Below are positions 32,115 through 41,177 of a DNA stretch of 64,000 bases, piece by piece. The notes under the pieces are model-generated. The model was not told where the DNA came from. It saw only the letters and a program-made list of their open reading frames with translations, and ran no database searches. Numbering within the stretch: position 1 is the first letter of the stretch; every line of letters begins with the position of its first letter. Made by a program: the position numbers and the translations under genes. Location: NCBI GenBank assembly GCA_045598965.1, contig JAZRVH010000025.1, forward strand, positions 38,100 to 102,099. The letters run 5' to 3'. Origin of the DNA: RGIG426 sp045598965. Its GTDB lineage: Bacteria; Bacillota; Clostridia; Oscillospirales; Acutalibacteraceae.

Positions 32115-32530
32115 AACGTCGCCTCCGTTTCAATCGTCCTTGCGGTTTCGCTTTCTCGGGTGAAGCGTACACGCACCGTGTTTTCCGGCAAAGCGGCTTC
32201 AATGTTTTCGCTCCACTCGGTAACCACCACGGCTCCGGCGTCCAAATAATCCCAAAAGCCGGAGACGTACAAATCGTCCCAACTGCTGACACGATACATA
32301 TCAAAGTGAACAAGGGGAGGATTTCCTCCGTATTCGTTGACGAGGGCGAAGGTGGGGCTTTGTACCTCGGCGTTTTTGGAAAGCACATTGGCCATTCCGC
32401 TGACGAAGACGGTTTTGCCCATTCCCATTCCGCCGTAGAGGGCGACAACGGTGCCGCCGTGGACGGTTTTTGCAAGCTTTTCGCCCAGGGCTTTCGTTTC
32501 GGCGGGGGAATTTGAACGGTAAATTGCCAC
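32111..32530 (-). CDS. tsaE: tRNA threonylcarbamoyladenosine biosynthesis ATPase TsaE
   Basis: About 139 residues. The P-loop is YGGMGMGKT (the usual LGAGKT type), followed by SPTFALVNEYGG and HFDMYRV, the Walker B region. The protein drives t6A synthesis together with TsaB/TsaD. GTG at 32530 is chosen: homology begins directly behind it and AGAGGTG lies upstream; the longer frame to 32671 has no resemblance. Confidence 0.93.
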   Translation of the reverse strand: MAIYRSNSPAETKALGEKLAKTVHGGTVVALYGGMGMGKTVFVSGMANVLSKNAEVQSPTFALVNEYGGNPPLVHFDMYRVSSWDDLYVSGFWDYLDAGAVVVTEWSENIEAALPENTVRVRFTRESETARTIETEATL

Positions 32531-32603
32531 CTTGTTCACCTCTCTTTCAACACATACACATACAGTATAACACATCTTTTTCAAAAATGGTACCCCTAAA
32601 CTC

Positions 32604-32632
32604 TTGATTTTATAAGAAAAGAACGATATAAT
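32604..32632 (+). promoter_or_regulatory. Promoter for the RodA/FtsW-family gene
   Basis: TTGATT, 17 bases, TATAAT. Confidence 0.7.
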
Positions 32633-32673
32633 ACGGGTGAAATACGGAAAAACTATGAAAGGAGGCGACAAAA

Positions 32674-33828
32674 ATGCTTCACAAAGAGCGAAAGCGTGGA
32701 AAATTACAGCTCTTTTTCGGTGATACGGATATGCTTTTGTGGATTTTATGTCTGTGTGCGTCGGTGTTTGGCTGTATGCTCGTGTATTCTGCCGCCGTGG
32801 GAGCGGGCAACGGAAAAGCCGGCTATCTTGTGCAATTTATCGCCTCGGCCGTGGGGCTTTGTCTCGCCTTTCTTATGTCTCGTATTGATTACCACGATTT
32901 GTGCGATTTGTGGTACGTGTGGATGGGAATTGCCACGGTACTGGTGCTGTTGACATTCACGCCTCTTGGGCTGAACGTCTCCGGCACCGATGATACCGCC
33001 TGGCTCGGATTCCCCGTCTCCAACCCCCGCATAACCTTTCAGCCATCGGAGCTTTTGAAAATTGCATTTATTCTCTCGTTTGCCACCCATTTGGACAAGG
33101 TGAAAGAGACGATTAACCGCCCACTGACCTTGCTTATGCTGTGCTTGCATGGCGGATTTGCCTGCGGTCTTATTTTCCTGCAAGGCGACGACGGCACCGC
33201 CCTTGTGTTTGCATTTATCTTTGCGGCGATGTTGTTTGCGGCGGGGTTGCATCTCGGCTATTTTGCCGCCGCCATCGGTGCTGTGTGTGTGGCACTTCCG
33301 ATTTTATGGTCGCATTTGGACGAGCAAAAGCAGGCTCGCTTTCTATCCCTTATTCGTGTGGAAGAATACGCTCAAACCGAGGGCTGGCAACAAGCACACG
33401 GGCTTTCTGCCATCGGGTCGGGACGCTTGCTCGGTTTGGGACTTCTTAAAGGGGAGAACACGGATTTGTTTGCTCGCAACAACGACTTTATTTTTACGGT
33501 TGCCGGTGAGGAGCTTGGGTTTCTCGGCGGAGCCGCCTTGCTGATATTGTTGTTGTTTATCATTTTGCGGGTGCTTCACAACGCTCGCACCGCCGCCGAT
33601 TTCAAGGGAATGTTGATTTGCAGCGGTATGGGGGCTCTTTTGGCGGCACAATCACTCATCAATTTGGGAATGGTGCTGAGGGTGCTCCCTGTTGTCGGAA
33701 TCACGTTGCCGTTTTTCTCTGCCGGCGGCAGTTCGGTGGCGACGTTGTACCTCGGTATGGGACTGGTGATGAGTGTGTACTGTCAAAGCCGAATGCGTTC
33801 CGGCGGTCTGTTTTCGAAAAAAAGGTGA
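32674..33828 (+). CDS. SEDS-family glycosyltransferase (RodA/FtsW/SpoVE)
   Basis: A 384-residue multi-pass membrane protein with about ten hydrophobic segments. SEDS motifs are visible in FQPSELLKIAFILSFA and in NNDFIFTVAGEELGFLGG; the end GITLPFFSAGGSSV is typical. SEDS proteins polymerise lipid II with a partner penicillin-binding protein. The dcw cluster holds a second SEDS gene, so this one more likely serves elongation (RodA) or sporulation; which cannot be decided. GGAGG lies upstream of the ATG. Confidence 0.88.
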   Translation: MLHKERKRGKLQLFFGDTDMLLWILCLCASVFGCMLVYSAAVGAGNGKAGYLVQFIASAVGLCLAFLMSRIDYHDLCDLWYVWMGIATVLVLLTFTPLGLNVSGTDDTAWLGFPVSNPRITFQPSELLKIAFILSFATHLDKVKETINRPLTLLMLCLHGGFACGLIFLQGDDGTALVFAFIFAAMLFAAGLHLGYFAAAIGAVCVALPILWSHLDEQKQARFLSLIRVEEYAQTEGWQQAHGLSAIGSGRLLGLGLLKGENTDLFARNNDFIFTVAGEELGFLGGAALLILLLFIILRVLHNARTAADFKGMLICSGMGALLAAQSLINLGMVLRVLPVVGITLPFFSAGGSSVATLYLGMGLVMSVYCQSRMRSGGLFSKKR

Positions 33829-33901
33829 CGTTTCGTTCGATTTTGCGTTGTTTTTGTCGGGATGTTCGCCGATTTGTGCAAACATTCCGTCCGACAGGAC
33901 T

Positions 33902-33930
33902 TTGACACTCCTATAAAAAAGGGGTAAAAT
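33902..33930 (+). promoter_or_regulatory. Promoter for serC-serA
   Basis: TTGACA, 17 bases, TAAAAT. A small GCCCC/GGGGC hairpin lies in the leader; no riboswitch or T-box was recognised. Confidence 0.75.
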
Positions 33931-33988
33931 AATACTGTTCAAAATCCCTGCCCCTCGGGGCGGAAAAAATATAAGGAGGCTACGAACA

Positions 33989-35074
33989 ATGGGAAGAGTG
34001 TATAATTTCTCCGCCGGCCCGTCTATCCTTCCGGAAAGCGTGCTGAAAATTGCGGCTGATGAAATGATGGATTACCGTGGTTGCGGTCAATCCGTTATGG
34101 AGATGTCTCACCGATCTAAGGTGTACGACGACATCATTAAAGAATGCGAAGCACTTCTCCGTGAAGTGATGAACATCCCGGACAACTACAAGGTGCTGTT
34201 TTTGCAGGGCGGTGCGTCTTCTCAGTTCGCCATGGTTCCGATGAATCTGATGAACCGCAACAAGAAAGCGGACTATGTCATCACCGGTCAGTGGGCGAAA
34301 AAAGCTTACAAAGAAGCCGCTCGTTACGGCAATGCCCGTGTGGTTGCCAGTTCTGAGGACCAAACCTTCAACTACATCCCGAAATTGGATGTGTCGATGT
34401 TTGATCAGGATGCCGACTATGTTCACATTTGCATGAACAACACCATCTACGGTACGGCGTATCACGAAATCCCGGATACCGGAAAAGTGCCGCTGGTGGC
34501 GGATATCTCCTCTTGCATTCTCTCCGAGCCGCTGGATGTCAGCCGCTTCGGTCTTCTGTATGCGGGTGCCCAGAAAAATATGGGTCCTGCGGGTCTTACG
34601 GTGGTTATCGTTCGTGACGATTTGCTGGGCAACGCCATGGATTTGACCCCGACCATGTTCAACTATCAAATCCACGCCGACAACGGTTCGATGTTCAACA
34701 CCCCGCCGTGCTACAGCATCTATATCGCCAAGTTGGTTTTGGAGTGGATTAAAAACGATATCGGCGGTCTGGAGAAAATGGCGAAAGCCAACCGTCACAA
34801 AGCGAAGGTTCTCTATGACTTCCTCAACGACTCTGCTCTCTTTAACCCGACTGTCGCCAAAGAGTATCAGTCCCTGATGAACGCTCCGTTTGTCACCGGA
34901 AACAAAGAGCTTGATGCGAAATTCATCAAAGAGGCGGAAGCCGCCGGCTTTGTCAACCTGAAAGGTCACCGTTCGGTGGGCGGTATGCGTGCATCTATGT
35001 ACAACGCCATGCCGATTGAAGGGTTGATTGAGCTCGTGTGGTTTATGTGCCAGTTTGAAGAACGTAACGCCTGA
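33989..35074 (+). CDS. serC: Phosphoserine aminotransferase
   Basis: A 361-residue class V aminotransferase that turns 3-phosphohydroxypyruvate and glutamate into phosphoserine. It opens with the SerC signature GRVYNFSAGPSILPE, and the PLP lysine sits in YAGAQKNMGPAGLTVV near residue 195. Length is normal. AAGGAGG lies 10 bases before the ATG. It precedes serA; together they make the first two steps of serine synthesis. Phosphoserine phosphatase is not visible here. Confidence 0.97.
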   Translation: MGRVYNFSAGPSILPESVLKIAADEMMDYRGCGQSVMEMSHRSKVYDDIIKECEALLREVMNIPDNYKVLFLQGGASSQFAMVPMNLMNRNKKADYVITGQWAKKAYKEAARYGNARVVASSEDQTFNYIPKLDVSMFDQDADYVHICMNNTIYGTAYHEIPDTGKVPLVADISSCILSEPLDVSRFGLLYAGAQKNMGPAGLTVVIVRDDLLGNAMDLTPTMFNYQIHADNGSMFNTPPCYSIYIAKLVLEWIKNDIGGLEKMAKANRHKAKVLYDFLNDSALFNPTVAKEYQSLMNAPFVTGNKELDAKFIKEAEAAGFVNLKGHRSVGGMRASMYNAMPIEGLIELVWFMCQFEERNA

Positions 35075-35088
35075 GTTTACAACACATT

Positions 35089-35124
35089 TTCGGCGGGGCA
35101 AGGGCTTGTCCCGCCGATTTTCTT
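35089..35124 (+). terminator. Hairpin between serC and serA (possible attenuating terminator)
   Basis: CGGCGGGGCAAG pairs with CTTGTCCCGCCG around GG and is followed by ATTTTCTT. It may lower serA expression relative to serC. Confidence 0.6.
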
Positions 35125-35144
35125 AAAAGAAAGAAGGAACAATT

Positions 35145-36308
35145 ATGCAAATCAAAACGCTGAACAAGATTGCCGCCTGCGGCACGGATTTGTTCGATAA
35201 AACCAAGTACACTGTCGGTGAAGACGTCGCCGAGCCGGACGGCATTCTCGTCCGCTCTGCCTCTATGCACGATATGGATTTGCCGGACAGCGTGCTGGCG
35301 GTTGCTCGTGCCGGTGCCGGCGTCAACAACATTCCGCTGGATAAATGTGCCGATAACGGTATTGTCGTGTTTAACACCCCGGGTGCCAATGCCAACGCCG
35401 TAAAAGAGCTGGTGCTTCTCGGTTTGCTCATCTCTTCTCGTCAGGTCGTTCCCGCCATCGAGTGGGTGCAGACGCTCAAAGGCGAGGGCGATGCCGTGGG
35501 CAAACTGGTGGAAAAAGGAAAAGGCCAGTTTGTCGGCCCGGAAATCAAAGGCAAAAAATTGGGTATTATCGGTCTTGGTGCTATCGGTGGCTTGGTTGCC
35601 AACGCTGCCGTGGCTCTCGGAATGGAAGTGTACGGCTTTGACCCGTTCCTGTCGGTGGAAGCCGCTTGGAACCTCTCTCGTTCCGTGCATCATGCCGCCA
35701 ACAACGAGGAAATCTATGAGAAATGCGACTACATTTCCATCCATGTTCCGCTGAACGATGCAACCCGTGGATTTATCAACAAGGACACCATCGCCAAGAT
35801 GAAAGACGGCGTTCGTATTATGAACTTTGCCCGTGGCGACTTGGTGGATGCGGACAGCATTAAAGAAGCGTTGGCTTCCGGCAAAGTGGCTCGCTATGTG
35901 GTGGACTTCCCGTCGGATGCGGTGCTCGGTGTTGAAAACGTGGTGGCCATTCCTCACCTCGGTGCTTCCACGCCGGAAAGCGAGGACAACTGTGCGGTGA
36001 TGGCCGCCGAGGAAATCATCGACTACCTCGAAAACGGTAACATTACCCACTCGGTCAACTATCCGGATTGCAAAGAGCCCCGTGTAACGCCGTATCGTGT
36101 GTGTGTACTGCACAAAAACGTTCCCAATATGGTGGCACAAATCACCGGCGTCTTTAATGCAACCGGCAACAACATTGAGAGCATGGTAGACCGTTCTAAG
36201 AAAGAGTACGCCTACTCCTGCATTGACCTTGCCAACGAGCCGAAAGACGAGAGCATTGAGAAAATCAAAGCGATTGACGGCGTGTTCCGTGTTCGTGTGA
36301 TTAAATAA
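35145..36308 (+). CDS. serA: D-3-phosphoglycerate dehydrogenase
   Basis: A 387-residue dehydrogenase that starts serine synthesis. The nucleotide fold contains GKKLGIIGLGAIGGLVAN, the catalytic Arg lies in NFARGDLVDAD, and the His is in HLGASTPESEDN. The C terminus ends in an ACT-like domain (PNMVAQITGVFNATGNNIESM), which usually binds serine as a feedback inhibitor. The intervening ASB domain of the long forms is missing. It lies 70 bases after serC. Confidence 0.96.
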   Translation: MQIKTLNKIAACGTDLFDKTKYTVGEDVAEPDGILVRSASMHDMDLPDSVLAVARAGAGVNNIPLDKCADNGIVVFNTPGANANAVKELVLLGLLISSRQVVPAIEWVQTLKGEGDAVGKLVEKGKGQFVGPEIKGKKLGIIGLGAIGGLVANAAVALGMEVYGFDPFLSVEAAWNLSRSVHHAANNEEIYEKCDYISIHVPLNDATRGFINKDTIAKMKDGVRIMNFARGDLVDADSIKEALASGKVARYVVDFPSDAVLGVENVVAIPHLGASTPESEDNCAVMAAEEIIDYLENGNITHSVNYPDCKEPRVTPYRVCVLHKNVPNMVAQITGVFNATGNNIESMVDRSKKEYAYSCIDLANEPKDESIEKIKAIDGVFRVRVIK

Positions 36309-36338
36309 AGAAATCTCTCGTAAGATAAATAAACCTTG

Positions 36339-36389
36339 TTAAAAAGAGCCTTCGACGTCCGCTGTGGCGTATCGAAGGCTCTTTCTTTT
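36339..36389 (+). terminator. Terminator after serA
   Basis: AAAAAGAGCCTTCGA pairs with TCGAAGGCTCTTT across a short insert, then T-rich sequence. Confidence 0.85.
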
Positions 36390-36440
36390 GTAGGGAATGG
36401 CGGGAGCAACCTCCGTCTTGCCGACTATGGCTGAGCATAA

Positions 36441-36472
36441 GAAAAACCCCTTGTCATCGACAAGGGGCTTTA
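36441..36472 (-). terminator. Terminator after ftsZ
   Basis: On the minus strand AAAGCCCCTTGTC pairs with GACAAGGGGTTTTT around GAT. The preceding 36390-36440 shows no gene. Confidence 0.85.
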
Positions 36473-36491
36473 AGAAGCATTGTGTTAAAAA

Positions 36492-37628
36492 TTATTCTTG
36501 CTCTTTTTTCTTGTTGAAGATGGACATGATGTCGATGTAATCGTCATCGTCCGCCAAGGCGGAGTTGATCGGCGTAGCGGAGCCGTTGTTCACGAAAGAC
36601 GGGGCATCCAAGTCGTTGCTTTCGCTGCCGACAATCGAGGGAGCGGTGGCCGCCGTCTCGGCACGGGCACCGTCGCCGTCAAAATTGGTAGCGATAACCG
36701 TGACACAGATTTCATCTTCCATATTCTCGTCGAACGCAGCACCCCAGATGATATTGGCGTCCGGATGAGCGGCTTTTTGGATGGCCGAGGAGGTCTGCTC
36801 CACGTCTTCCAAATCAATGTCCGGCGAAGCGGTGATGTTGATGAGCACGCCACGGGCACCGTCAATAGAGGTTTCGAGAAGCGGGCTGGAAACAGCGGCT
36901 TTGGCGGCTTCCTCCGCTTTGTCTTTGCCCTGGGCACGGCCGATACCCATGTGGGCATAGCCGGCGTCTTTCATAATGGCGGTGACGTCCGCAAAGTCCA
37001 AGTTGACAAGACCCGGAACTTTCACGAGCTGGGAAATGCTCTGAACACCCTGGCGTAACACATCGTCCGCCGCCTCAAAGGCGTTGGCGAGAGTGATGCG
37101 GGTTTCGGACACGCTCTTAAGACGCTCGTTGGGGATAACCACCAGGCTGTCGACATGCTCACGCAAATCGGTGATACCGGCTTCGGCACGCTCCATACGT
37201 TTGCGACCTTCGAAGGAGAAGGGTTTCGTCACGATACCGACGGTGAGAATGCCGAGGTCACGAGCAATCTCCGCCACTACGGGAGCGGCACCCGTACCGG
37301 TGCCACCGCCCATACCGGCAGTGATAAAGACCATATCGGCACCTTTCAAGGCGGCGATAATCTCGTCACGGCTTTCCTCCGCCGCACGTTGACCTTTCTC
37401 GGGGTTAGAACCGGCACCTTGACCACGAGTCAATTTGTCGCCGATTTGAATTTTTTGAGTTGCCTGCGACAGGTACAGAGCCTGACGGTCGGTGTTGATG
37501 GCGATGAATTCCACGCCGACAAGACCGGCACGAGCCATACGGTTAACAGCGTTACCGCCGCCGCCGCCCACGCCGACTACTTTAATTTGGACATTATCCA
37601 CAAAATCGTTTTCAAACTGAAAGCCCAT
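36492..37628 (-). CDS. ftsZ: Cell division protein FtsZ
   Basis: A 378-residue tubulin homologue that forms the Z ring. The GTP loop GMGGGTGTGAAP lies near 105, the T7 loop NLDFADVTAIMKDAGYAHMG near 205-225, and the N-terminal domain begins KVVGVGGGGGNAVNRM. A linker of about 50 residues leads to the C-terminal peptide YIDIMSIF, which binds FtsA/SepF-like partners. It has its own promoter and no ftsA beside it, so a different membrane anchor is expected. Confidence 0.98.
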   Translation of the reverse strand: MGFQFENDFVDNVQIKVVGVGGGGGNAVNRMARAGLVGVEFIAINTDRQALYLSQATQKIQIGDKLTRGQGAGSNPEKGQRAAEESRDEIIAALKGADMVFITAGMGGGTGTGAAPVVAEIARDLGILTVGIVTKPFSFEGRKRMERAEAGITDLREHVDSLVVIPNERLKSVSETRITLANAFEAADDVLRQGVQSISQLVKVPGLVNLDFADVTAIMKDAGYAHMGIGRAQGKDKAEEAAKAAVSSPLLETSIDGARGVLINITASPDIDLEDVEQTSSAIQKAAHPDANIIWGAAFDENMEDEICVTVIATNFDGDGARAETAATAPSIVGSESNDLDAPSFVNNGSATPINSALADDDDYIDIMSIFNKKKEQE

Positions 37629-37683
37629 AAGACATCCTCCAATTTCAAATTCGCATTTTTTAGACCAGATTTATACAATTCAT

Positions 37684-37743
37684 ATCATAACATATCTCTT
37701 AAAAAAAATCAATGGGGAAAGCGAAAAAAATCTCGCTTTCCCC
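37684..37743 (-). promoter_or_regulatory. ftsQ terminator followed by ftsZ promoter
   Basis: On the minus strand a hairpin GGGGAAAGCGA/CGCTTTCCCC ends in ATTGATTTTTTTT. Within that T run, TTGATT (37707-37712), 17 bases and TATGAT (37684-37689) form a promoter for ftsZ. Terminator and promoter thus share bases, making ftsZ largely independent of the upstream cluster. Confidence 0.7.
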
Positions 37744-37761
37744 GTTTTTTTTACACAATAT

Positions 37762-38655
37762 TTAGTTGTCGGGTGTAAAAATGACACGATTTGTAGCGTT
37801 TTCGTTCGAATACGAGGAAACGTCCAAGGTGCCACGGGCCTGTTTGCCGTGATTGGTGAGAATCGAGGGCAGGGTTTCTTTTACAACAGCGATTTCATAC
37901 GCCAAATTACTCTCGTTTCCGAGCAAAATCGTAATCTGATTTTTCCAATTTAGCCTCAAATCGCTTTTGTTGGACATATCCAGTTCACACACGCCTTCGA
38001 GCTTGTACTGTTCGGCGGCCTCCAGATAGGTTTGGACGATTTCGGTACAACGGTCATCCATTGCCCGTTTTCCCAGTCCCTTGCCGGTGGCGTTTGCTCC
38101 CTTAAAATACAGATAGCGACCGGGAACATTTCCGGAAAGGGGGATTTTATCGACGGCTTGCCCGTTTTTCCCCACCAACAACCAAGAACCGTTATAATAC
38201 ATAGCTCCGACGATGGTGGTTTCTTTTACGGTGATGGTGTAGGTGTTGAGCAAGGAGGAGGAAACGGAGACGTTTTCCACGTACGGGCAGGAGGCTTTGA
38301 TGTTTGCGGCGGTTTGGGCTTTGTTGACCTCCCATACGCTTTGTCCGATATACATTCCGGAAGCACGGAGAATTTGGTCTTTTGAGTAATGCTTGTTGCC
38401 CTCCACAGTGATGGAGCGAACCTTAAAGGTGCCGCCCTCGGAATCGGTGGGGGCAGATGTCGCTTCGGAGGTCTCTTTTGCTTTGGCGAGGGAGACTAAA
38501 CGATTTTCATACAGCAGGTTGATGCCGAATGCGGCACCGGCAAAAATGAGGGCAAGGATAAAGAACGTCGCCGCAATGCGAAAACGACGTTGACCGACGG
38601 ACAGTTTTTTGGGTTCTTTTTTTGGTTGTTTCGGAATTTTTCGATTATCCGCCAT
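37762..38655 (-). CDS. ftsQ: Cell division protein FtsQ/DivIB
   Basis: A 297-residue bitopic protein: a basic cytoplasmic head, TM segment about 30-50, then a POTRA domain (FKVRSITVEGNKHYSKDQILRASGM) and a beta domain. It holds the divisome complex with FtsL and FtsB/DivIC. The last part (ATNRVIF) is short. It is the last gene of the mraZ-led run before the hairpin. Confidence 0.9.
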   Translation of the reverse strand: MADNRKIPKQPKKEPKKLSVGQRRFRIAATFFILALIFAGAAFGINLLYENRLVSLAKAKETSEATSAPTDSEGGTFKVRSITVEGNKHYSKDQILRASGMYIGQSVWEVNKAQTAANIKASCPYVENVSVSSSLLNTYTITVKETTIVGAMYYNGSWLLVGKNGQAVDKIPLSGNVPGRYLYFKGANATGKGLGKRAMDDRCTEIVQTYLEAAEQYKLEGVCELDMSNKSDLRLNWKNQITILLGNESNLAYEIAVVKETLPSILTNHGKQARGTLDVSSYSNENATNRVIFTPDN

Positions 38656-38683
38656 ACGGTTGCCCTTTTCCTTTCTTGAATTT

Positions 38684-39937
38684 TTACGTCACACGGGATA
38701 TTGTTGCCCCCAAAGCCGTTAAAGCGGGGCAAAGCGAGGAATAGCCTCGGTCTAAATGATAGATGTTTTTGAGGGTGGTGGTGTTCTCTGCGGCCAAAGC
38801 CGCCACGACTAATGCGGCTCCGCCTCGCAAATCGGTACAGCGAACGCCGGCGGCTTGCAGGCGGGGAACCCCCTCGACAACGGCGACACGTCCTTCGGTT
38901 TTAACGTGTGCCCCCAAGCGGGCAAGTTCATCTATGTATTGATAACGATTTTCGAAAATGGTTTCTGTAAATACGCTGACGCCGTCTGCCACGGTCATGG
39001 CTGAAAGAAGCGGTGGGATGGCGTCGGTGGGGAATGCCGGATAGGGGAGTGAACGCACCAGCTTTAAGTGGTTGAGGCGAGGTGGTGCGGTCAACAGGAG
39101 CGAATCATCCCACCATTTGAGGTGGCATCCGCATTCACGAAGTAACGGCAGTATGGACGCTAAATGTTCCGGAATAATGGGATTTAATAACACCGTTCCG
39201 CCCGTTGCCGCCACGGCACACAGATAGGTTGCCGCTTCGATGCGGTCGGGGATGACCGTGTGGGTGCATCCGTGAAGCGAGGAAACGCCCTCAACCACAA
39301 GAGCGTCGGGCCGCATTTCAATGTGAGCCCCTGCGGCATTTAGGAAGTCGATCAAATCAACGATTTCCGGCTCTCGTGCCGCTCCGGTTAAGACGGTGAC
39401 ACCCTCGGCGGTGGCGGCGGCAAGAAGCAGATTTTCGGTGGCACCGACACTTGGGAACGAGAGAGATAATGTCGTTCCCTTAAAACGGGGAGAAACGTGG
39501 GTGTGAAGACAACCGTGTTGCTCGGTGACAACCGCACCGAGTCGAGAAAGGCCGGATACGTGCAAATCAATGGGACGTGGCCCCAACTCGCATCCGCCGG
39601 GAAAGGAGACCTCCGCCTCGCCGATGCGGGCGGTGAGGGCTCCTAAAAACACAATGGAAGAACGCATTTTGCACATCAGCGACTCGGGGATATCGTGTCG
39701 TGTGATGGTGGATGCGTTGACGGTGACGGTGTCGTTTTCCCGGGTGACGGTTGCCCCCAAATGCTGTAGGATGGCAAGTGAGGTGTCTACGTCGGACAGG
39801 TCGGGACAGCGGTGAAGCACGCACTCGCCGTGGCAAAGCACGCAGGCGGCTAAAAGCGGCAACACGCTGTTTTTGGCACCGTGAACGGTGGCGACACCGC
39901 TTAGACGGTTGCCGCCGGTAATCAGCAGTTTGGACAA
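38684..39937 (-). CDS. murA: UDP-N-acetylglucosamine 1-carboxyvinyltransferase
   Basis: A 417-residue EPT-fold enzyme adding enolpyruvate to UDP-GlcNAc. HGAKNSVLP supplies the KN pair, the reactive cysteine is in FPGGCELGPRPIDLH (near 115, fosfomycin site), and ATENLLLAAATAEG is the second lobe motif. The usual GARP/GAIG after Cys reads ELGPRP here. A gene in this position, between murG and ftsQ, is common in Clostridia. Codons around 39.4-39.6 kb look normal. Confidence 0.95.
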   Translation of the reverse strand: MSKLLITGGNRLSGVATVHGAKNSVLPLLAACVLCHGECVLHRCPDLSDVDTSLAILQHLGATVTRENDTVTVNASTITRHDIPESLMCKMRSSIVFLGALTARIGEAEVSFPGGCELGPRPIDLHVSGLSRLGAVVTEQHGCLHTHVSPRFKGTTLSLSFPSVGATENLLLAAATAEGVTVLTGAAREPEIVDLIDFLNAAGAHIEMRPDALVVEGVSSLHGCTHTVIPDRIEAATYLCAVAATGGTVLLNPIIPEHLASILPLLRECGCHLKWWDDSLLLTAPPRLNHLKLVRSLPYPAFPTDAIPPLLSAMTVADGVSVFTETIFENRYQYIDELARLGAHVKTEGRVAVVEGVPRLQAAGVRCTDLRGGAALVVAALAAENTTTLKNIYHLDRGYSSLCPALTALGATISRVT

Positions 39938-40021
39938 AGCACATCAACCCCTTTTTGCGGGGGCTTTTCGCCGCCCGTACCGTATCCTATGCAAAGGAGG
40001 CGGGGGCGGTGCTTGTCCGGA

Positions 40022-41143
40022 TTAGCGGTGGGAGGACAAAACCTCAAAAACCACGTCGACAATGCGGTCGGCGGCATCGGTGATGGCGGCGGCCTTGGCG
40101 TTTTTCGCCATTTCTTGCAGGCGGGTGGGATTTTCGGTTAAGGAGCGAATTTTTAAGAACAGCTCGTCGGCGGTCAAATCCTTTTCCTCTATGCACAAAG
40201 CGGCACCTTTATGTACCAGTGCTTGTGCGTTATAGAATTGGTGATTTTCCGCCACGTTGGGGGAGGGAATGAGAATAGACGGCTTGCCGCAGGCGAGAAG
40301 CTCGGTGGTGGTCATTGCACCGCAACGGCAAACTACCAAATCTGCCGCCGCCATACAGCGAGGCATATCGTCGATATAGGGGCGAACCTCAATGCTGTCA
40401 TTGTCGGCGACGCCGTTCTCTTTTAAGGTAGTCATAAACGTGTCGTATTCCGCTTTTCCGGTAGCGTGCAGATGATGTACAGCACTGTCCTCGCAGGAGC
40501 GGGTGAGTACCCCTGCCATCAGTTGGTTGATTTTCAGAGCCCCAAGGCTTCCGCCGAGAGAGAGCACGAGCGGACGGTCATCCAGTCCCATTTCCTGACG
40601 TGCGGTGGTTTTTTCAAGGCTCAAAAACCCGTCACGAAGCGGGTTGCCGGTCACCACAGCGGCGGTGCCCTCCGGCAAGCGGGGAATGGCTTCCTCGGTG
40701 GCGACGCACACTTTTGCGGCGGCTTTCGCCAACATTTTTATGGTAACGCCGGGGAAGGCGTTTGATTCGTGAAGTACAACGGGAATACCGGATTTTGCGG
40801 CTTTACGCATCATCGGGCCGCAGACGTAGCCGCCGGTCCCGATGCAGATGTCCGGCTTGAATTCTCTTAAAAGGCGACGGCAATCCCGTCCAGATGCGAC
40901 GGCGTGATAGGCGGCAGAGAAGTTGTGGGCGATGCCTTTGGGGGTAAGCTTTCGGGAAAAGCCTTTCACAACGATACTTTCAAAGGGGTAGCCGGCTTTG
41001 GGAACCAGTTCGGTTTCCATTCGACCGGCGGCACCGACAAACAGAAATTCGCTGTCGGGATACCGTTCTTTGATTTTGCCCGCAATCGCCAGTGCGGGAT
41101 TGATGTGACCGGCGGTTCCGCCGCCTGAAAGCAAGACACGCAT
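40022..41143 (-). CDS. murG: UDP-GlcNAc:lipid I transferase MurG
   Basis: A 373-residue GT-B glycosyltransferase that turns lipid I into lipid II on the cytoplasmic face. The N-terminal LSGGGTAGHINPALAIA motif and the donor-site GGSLGALKIN plus CRCGAMTTTELLACGKPSI are clear. It lies between ftsW and murA in the cluster. Confidence 0.97.
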   Translation of the reverse strand: MRVLLSGGGTAGHINPALAIAGKIKERYPDSEFLFVGAAGRMETELVPKAGYPFESIVVKGFSRKLTPKGIAHNFSAAYHAVASGRDCRRLLREFKPDICIGTGGYVCGPMMRKAAKSGIPVVLHESNAFPGVTIKMLAKAAAKVCVATEEAIPRLPEGTAAVVTGNPLRDGFLSLEKTTARQEMGLDDRPLVLSLGGSLGALKINQLMAGVLTRSCEDSAVHHLHATGKAEYDTFMTTLKENGVADNDSIEVRPYIDDMPRCMAAADLVVCRCGAMTTTELLACGKPSILIPSPNVAENHQFYNAQALVHKGAALCIEEKDLTADELFLKIRSLTENPTRLQEMAKNAKAAAITDAADRIVDVVFEVLSSHR

Positions 41144-41177
41144 AGGGCACCTCTTTTTGCCGTAAAGCGGCAGAGTG

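Noticed and set aside
33931..33988. Riboswitch or T-box in the serC leader
   Set aside because: The leader is only about 50 bases with a small hairpin; too short for either.
33980..36140. Two long minus-strand frames opposite serC and serA
   Set aside because: Both genes are strongly recognised on the plus strand; the reverse products resemble nothing.
36390..36440. Possible small RNA between serA and ftsZ
   Set aside because: Only two flanking terminators were recognised; no promoter inside.
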